Shown: positions 58,812 to 64,000 of the stretch, one piece after another
Numbering within the stretch: the stretch's first letter is position 1
Layout: each line of letters starts with the position of its first letter
Assembly: GCA_032622095.1 (NCBI GenBank)
Contig: CP136064.1
Coordinates: 260,565,863 to 260,629,862 of the forward strand
Reading direction: 5' to 3'
Source of the DNA: Siphonodentalium dalli
Lineage: Eukaryota > Mollusca > Scaphopoda > Gadilida > Siphonodentaliidae
DNA: 64,000 bases
Program-made: the position numbers and the translations under genes
The notes under the pieces: model-generated
Database searches by the model: none
What the model was told of the DNA's origin: nothing
What the model saw: only the letters and a program-made list of their open reading frames with translations

Positions 58812-60292
58812 TGCAGTGCTGGCCTTATGAAAAATCTGCAGGGGCTAAAATTCGCCCTCGCCAAAATACTTTGCAGGGGCTAAAATATTTAGCAGGCCAG
58901 GGGCAATTTCTGTTTTATGGGGTATTTAGGTTGTAACATATGAAATACAAGTAAACTGACATATGTCATATTGCATATAACTTATTATGTGGTAAGTGAT
59001 AATATTTAAATTTAATTAATTTATAATCATATATTAATTGTAAAATTATCAATGAATGTTGTATAACTTATTAAAAATGTTTAATAAAGTACTTTTATAA
59101 ATGTTATACCATGTCTTGCATATATGGTATTGTTGTGTTTGTTCCTTTATGCCTGATCCAAGTGACCTAATGGTTAACCAGAATCAATCAATCATTATAA
59201 TATATTTTTATCATATATTACATGCTGTTATAGTACTGTATAATACATGTATGAGGTGACATCATGGTAAGATATTATTGTAAGTTAACCAGAATCAATC
59301 ATTATGCCATGCATATATTGTACATACATGTACATGATATATTTGTGTTTGTTCCTTTATACCTGAGTGACCAAGTTACCTAACCAGAATCAATCATTAT
59401 ATCATGCATGTTGTGACTAGTCTAACCATTAAGTCAAGTGACATAACCAGAATCAACAATCAGTATTAATGAGAAATATAATAATATACTCATCTTAATT
59501 GTCGGAGAATAAACAAACCAATACAGTGAACTTGATGGAACATAACTGAGAATTTAATATTTCGAAATTTCAATAGCGAAAGTGTGCGTTTTTGAAGATA
59601 AATGCCTATCGACCGAGCATTTCTTTACGAACGTTGTCCCCATTATGTAACAATTGAGGTCCTTCACCCTCTTCCCGCGAAGATTAGATCTGAGACGCGT
59701 ACTGTGTTTAGCGCACACATTGCACCACACTTTTGTCACATATTCACAACCATTGCATGTGGTCGACTCCTAGTTGATCAGGCCTCCTGTATTCCACTTC
59801 GTGTATGTCGAAAGTTTAACGCGATTCCCTTTGAATGTTGCAGGTGTGTTTCACACTCTGCGGTGTTTAGATAGGAACCTGGCTAGTGTCTTTATGTGAT
59901 GAACAATGCATGATTATGGCATGTGAGAGGAGTTTTCGCCAGTGGTCACAGCTAGTGTTGTTTTATTAGGATCGTACTGTGAACACAATACAAATTTCAC
60001 AGTTAGGTCATGTAATCGTCAGTCTGTCACTGGTGACGGGTGTGTAGCATGGTTTGGCCTAATTAGATATACCGGTGGTAGCCGACTGTTAACATAGCAT
60101 GTGTCTCCTGCTTCAAAGACGCGATGTCGCGTTGCCTTATATGTTTTCAAACGGATAACTCATAAAAATTACGACTGCAAAAATATGTTGGGTAGTGAAT
60201 GTTGCGCGAGCGATATATCGCCCACGCCAAATTGAAATTGCGCGGGCGACGCGCGAGCGATAAAATCGCTCGCGCCATATTGCCAGGCCTGT
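58812..60292. mobile_element. Decayed hAT-like element with zinc-finger remnant
   Basis: Begins CAGTGCTGGCC and ends ..GCCAGGCCTG, interrupting a pearl-like repeat that resumes at about 60293. The minus strand at 59554-59739 encodes WCNVCAKHS..GTTFVKKCSVDRHLSSKTH, like the N-terminal zinc finger of ZNF862/TTF-type hAT transposases. No transposase body is left. Target duplication is only partial (CAATTG / TAATTG). Confidence 0.6.
59554..59739 (-). pseudogene. Remnant of TTF/ZNF862-type zinc finger of a hAT transposase
   Basis: Sixty-one open codons with Cys-x2-Cys at residues 7-10 and a downstream His..His pair (DRHLSSKTH). This is the usual spacing of the zinc finger preceding hAT transposases of the ZNF862 group. 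It is isolated and without a transposase body. Confidence 0.5.
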
Positions 60293-60515
60293 AATTGACC
60301 AGAAAATTTAGGAATAAAAACTCGGAAAAAATTATGTATCTTGAGAAAATTTTCTAAGTCAGTAAAAGTCGGATAACTCCACAAAAAAAAGTCTGACAGA
60401 TCTGATAATCGTAGGTGCACAGGTTTCCGTGGCACTAAATATATGTGCCAAGTTTCATAGCTGATTCCAGTATACGCCCCCACTTCTCGTTGTGTGGGGG
60501 GGGGGGGGGTATAAA

Positions 60516-63265
60516 AACGAAATACAATTAATTTGCCATGACAGGTAGTGCGCATACTTGGAATGATGTATGATATACCAAAGGTATCTGGTGTTACTCT
60601 TGGTGTCCAAATTAGCATACCTGTATGCTTATTAATTTTTTTTAAAGTTGCCGCTCTGTATGGTGCTTATTTGGGTCCGTATGTTTATTTAAAAAGTGGG
60701 ATTGTCAAGAAGTTTATACTATAGTCCTATCAGAATTGCTGGAACCTTTACTCAGATCAGGAAAAGATAATACAAACATGTTGATGGAAGTCTGTTTGGT
60801 AACTCATATAACAACAAACAGTGTAGAATTTGAGAAATATATATGATTGACCTTATAGCATTTCAGATGGACTTGCTTCCATGATGTAAATTGCCACCCT
60901 GTACTGTTATTTCGCCCCATACAGTCCTTAACCACAGCAGAATTATGGGTAATTTTTCAGGATTTAGTCAGAAATATGGTTTGTTGCCATACATCGGAAA
61001 GCGCTAAATCCAATAAGAGTATGGGCCATACTCTTATTGGATTTAGCAGAATTGTCCACCCTGTACTCTTATTCTGTACCATATGCTTATTTGGACCCAA
61101 GAGTAGTGGTGCAGGTGTTGGTTTTTTGAGTAGGTTGGGTTGTGTAGGTGACACGAAGGGATAATAGTGCAGATTAAGGAGAATTTTGTATGTTCAGGGT
61201 GGCCTATATTGGAATTTTTTATGGGGGGGTGGGAGATTAATGTAGTTGTGTTTATCATTTCATTAGAAACCAGTGGTGTATATACAATAAATATTTATTA
61301 ATACAATTATTAATGTATAATAAATATCAGGTTTCTACCAGTAGTGCAGTAATTTATTGATTGCATGACAAGACAAGTTAGGTTGAGTATAAGGGGCAGT
61401 TGATCAAGAAGTATTCTGTATCTTCCTTGTGGTATCCACAGGCCCAAGAAAGACATTCATGTATACTGACTGGAGCAAAGGCCAGGAAATTGGCCATGGC
61501 AATAAGTAATGCCATAGGAAATGCCATGGCAACATGTGGAATCTAATATGCCACAGCACTAAATTTGCTGTGGGGCTTTTTTTCTAATTTCGAGGGTTGT
61601 TTACCGGTACTTGTTGAAACACATTTTTGTATTATTGTTGGTACCGTATGTCCACCCGAGTTATAGTACTGCTCCATAAACGATATTCAAGAAGGGGGTG
61701 GAATTAAGCTTGTTTCCTACCTGTAACTAGTCTCTCTTTCGAGAATACAATATCAGAATGGGTGGAGACACTGGCTCAGTATGAGTGTACCTTTCTTATT
61801 GTGTGTGAACAAGTTTTCATTTCTCATCGAAAATAAAATAAGCCATCAATCCAAGTAGCAAATTGAGCTGTCCCTCAACTCAGATGCAGATCATGCCAGA
61901 TATTACCATAGAGAGAGGTGAAGTGTCCAATTTTGAACAGCCCTCTTAATTCAGATTGTTTGGCTTCGGCAATCCGCTACGGCAACAGTATGCTGTGGCC
62001 CAGTTTGCTTCAGCAAATAGCTTTGGCAATGCTGATTGCTGTATCCAATTATGAAGGCTGTTTGAATGAGGGTCACCATTATTGTCATTGCTTCCAACAG
62101 CTGCTTTCACTGATATTTAAATTGTAAAATAGTAATCAGATAATTTAAATAGCAAAATGTGTCAGATTGATATGATTCCTATCCTATTAGTAGCAAAAAC
62201 TTATTAACAAGCACATACCAGCGCCTCACACACCGCCTCCCGGGACCACCAGCTACAGAGCATATTGAACTGGAATGATTCATTCAAGGCACCTGTGGTG
62301 TGTATTTGTAAATTAGTATGTTGCTTGTGGGTTTTCACCAGAAATGTCACCGATTCTCCCAATGTACCTGTGTGGAGTAGCTTGGTGCAGCGAGACACTT
62401 CTGTCAATCTGGAAAACCATTGACCATGCACGAGATCGGGTGAACCAGTCTAGTCTACAGAGAATATTGAACCACACCAAATTTGATTATTAACTCATCG
62501 TGTTTCCAATTATAATTGAATGTATTATTACTGCATGCTTATCTTAGATTGTTATTGACGTTATCTATAATTCTATTTGGAATTTCCATGTATAATTAAT
62601 GCCAAAGGCAAAGATTCCTCAAAACACCTATGTCAAATACATTTAAAAGAGCCATCTGCCACTAACTGGCCAAAGTAATATTAAGACAAATGGGCCAATA
62701 AGAAAATGAAAGAGGTTCTTAGAGAGATAAATCTAAGAAATCATTCTGATGAGGAGTAATTTCGTTCTATTCTAATCTCCTTCAATATCATGATCTTTCA
62801 GCTGACTCTTTTTGGCAGCCTGCCAAGAAATTGGATCGTTGTGATAAACAGTTCTGACAAGTAATAAAACCTCATAAAACGATCTTATTTCCAATCACTC
62901 TACATATTCCTGGAGATATGCTTAACTGCTAAGTTAAAGAAAGAAGATAAACGCAAATAAAGATGAAAGACAATGCAGATTTGGATGAACATCTCCTGGA
63001 AAAAATTGCCCGCAAACTGGTCGCGTCAAAACAAATTAGAATTTAGAACGGAATGTAAATAAATCCTTATTCAGCCGTCAAACGACAATACTCGTCGTGA
63101 TTGAAGGTTTATAACTTTAACTTACCTAGAGAGAGTATTTATTCTACAAAGGTTACGTATTCTGAATTATATTTGTATAGATATTTTGTTGAGAAATATC
63201 AAAAAAATCAAGCTTCGCTCTCAAACTTTACGGTTTGTGGCTTCCTACAAGTAAATATAAAACAA
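60516..63265. other. Upstream region of SAP130, nothing recognised
   Basis: Contains a hairpin around GGCCATACTCTTATTGGATT (61000-61045). No coding exon with domain support was seen; a non-coding first exon of SAP130 may lie here. Confidence 0.5.
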
Positions 63266-63316
63266 ACCGTGATTGGCTACAGAAATCACGTGCCAAAAAA
63301 CACCTGCTTCCGGCGA
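63266..63316 (-). promoter_or_regulatory. Cluster of CCAAT, E-box and ETS-like motifs (candidate upstream promoter)
   Basis: Read on the minus strand, about 50 bases contain CCGGAAG (ETS type), CACGTG (E-box) and GCCAATCA (CCAAT box) in that order. This combination is common at TATA-less housekeeping promoters and lies upstream of SAP130 exon 1 in the right orientation. No first exon was identified between here and 57813, so the link to SAP130 is inference. Confidence 0.28.
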
Positions 63317-64000
63317 CATTGAAAATTCGGAATAGGACGTGGATCTTTAAATAATATTTATAAACCTTGCCGAAACTAATTCAATTTAAATTTTATTGAT
63401 AAAAAAAAATAAAAATGCAATATCATTATTAATATTGATTAATATAACTAGTTGGTAAACATAAACCAGAAATAAATTTTTAACAGTTTAATCATATTAG
63501 TTGAAATGAAATGGTAAAAGTTAAATTTTGTACTATCACAATATGAGTCATAAATAGGAGCATTGCTATATTTTATATTCAAAGATACTACTCATCTTTA
63601 TGACTATATATTCATTATACATCCATATGATGATCTAGCAATTATCCACATACATTGTATTTAACAAAAACAAACAAATCAAAATAAAACAAACAAACAA
63701 TCATAATTAGACCTTTAAAAAAGTGAAACATAAATCAATAAAAAACAAATAAAGAAACAAATAGACCCAAAAAAAATCAAAGTAAAATCATAACATAACA
63801 AATAACCAGCCTTGAATAAAATAATATAGTACGGTATTAATTAATAAAATGCTTTCATTTAATTTCAATGATTTGGAGTTATAACCTATAACCTTCAAGA
63901 AATTCTGTGAAAATTCCTGGGAAATCCAGAAAAAAATCATGGAAATTGTTCAAATTGAATTTACATTATTATGTGAAAATAAGTAATATTCAGTCTATTT
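63317..64000. other. AT-rich sequence, nothing recognised
   Basis: Very A/T-rich with A-rich AAACAAAC runs near 63660-63780; no supported ORF. Confidence 0.5.

Larger units (their letters stand above)
58553..60515. mobile_element. Pearl-like repeat split by a hAT-like element
   Basis: Modules at 58553-58811 (GATGTAGGAATACAAATTCGG..) resume at 60293-60515 (AATTTAGGAATAAAAACTCGG..). They end in CGCCCCCACTTCTCGTTGTG and a long G run, then TATAA, the same end as at 40234. Confidence 0.7.

Noticed and set aside
60169-60618. Minus-strand ORF of 149 codons
   Set aside because: Runs across the junction of two repeats and a poly(G) tract; composition follows the repeat modules.

Overview
This window is eukaryotic nuclear DNA, AT-rich, intron-rich and crowded with DNA transposons. 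It is probably from a mollusc. The evidence for that is the repeat content: ACGG-type tetranucleotide tails on modular repeats ending in short hairpins, resembling the pearl elements described in bivalves, and frequent ACATGTACATGTA motifs. The exact taxon cannot be fixed from the sequence alone. I saw no bacterial-type operon, CRISPR array, rRNA or tRNA gene, and no reverse transcriptase.

Two host genes can be reconstructed. On the minus strand, 18 coding exons between 57773 and 11889 join in frame, with every splice phase consistent, into a protein of 1021 residues. It matches SAP130, a subunit of the Sin3-histone deacetylase corepressor. The conserved C-terminal region falls in exons 12 to 18 and the low-complexity Ser/Thr/Pro/Gln region in exons 1 to 11. 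On the plus strand, two exons (2283-2532 and 8822-9522) encode a 316-residue coiled-coil protein resembling CCDC160. The two genes converge: the CCDC160-like stop is at 9522 and the SAP130 stop is at 11889.

The rest is mostly mobile DNA. The best element is a 3576-bp hAT transposon at 27619-31194 in SAP130 intron 11. It has an uninterrupted 866-codon transposase ORF, 12-bp terminal inverted repeats and a perfect 8-bp target duplication, so it looks young. Non-autonomous hAT-like elements with 8-bp duplications are at 6585-7636, 23799-24657, 47974-49864 (with another nested at 48376-49493) and 53045-54246. A FLYWCH zinc-finger/MULE-derived ORF without its catalytic core is at 55573-56388. Several foldback or MITE families recur. 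One has ends that are themselves near-perfect hairpins (about a dozen copies). Others are the GAATGAGG foldback, a TTAAAGGTACTCAATCC family, a TTAAAGGGG..TGTACACTAAATCC family, and pearl-like modular repeats.

The most unusual structures are tandem repeats grown from functional boundaries. In SAP130 intron 7 a 43-bp minisatellite of about 35 units (37611-39165) is built from the 3' splice site and first bases of exon 8, so most units carry a copy of the splice acceptor followed by an in-frame stop. A smaller duplication of the exon 12 acceptor lies in intron 11. In the CCDC160-like gene a 72-bp repeat duplicates the last 24 codons including the stop. At 14044-14448 a 37-bp repeat is built from the junction of a foldback element with its flank. 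A 1.9-kb G-tract foldback (2694-4639) sits inside another foldback, and two empty sites elsewhere in the window define its insertion point.
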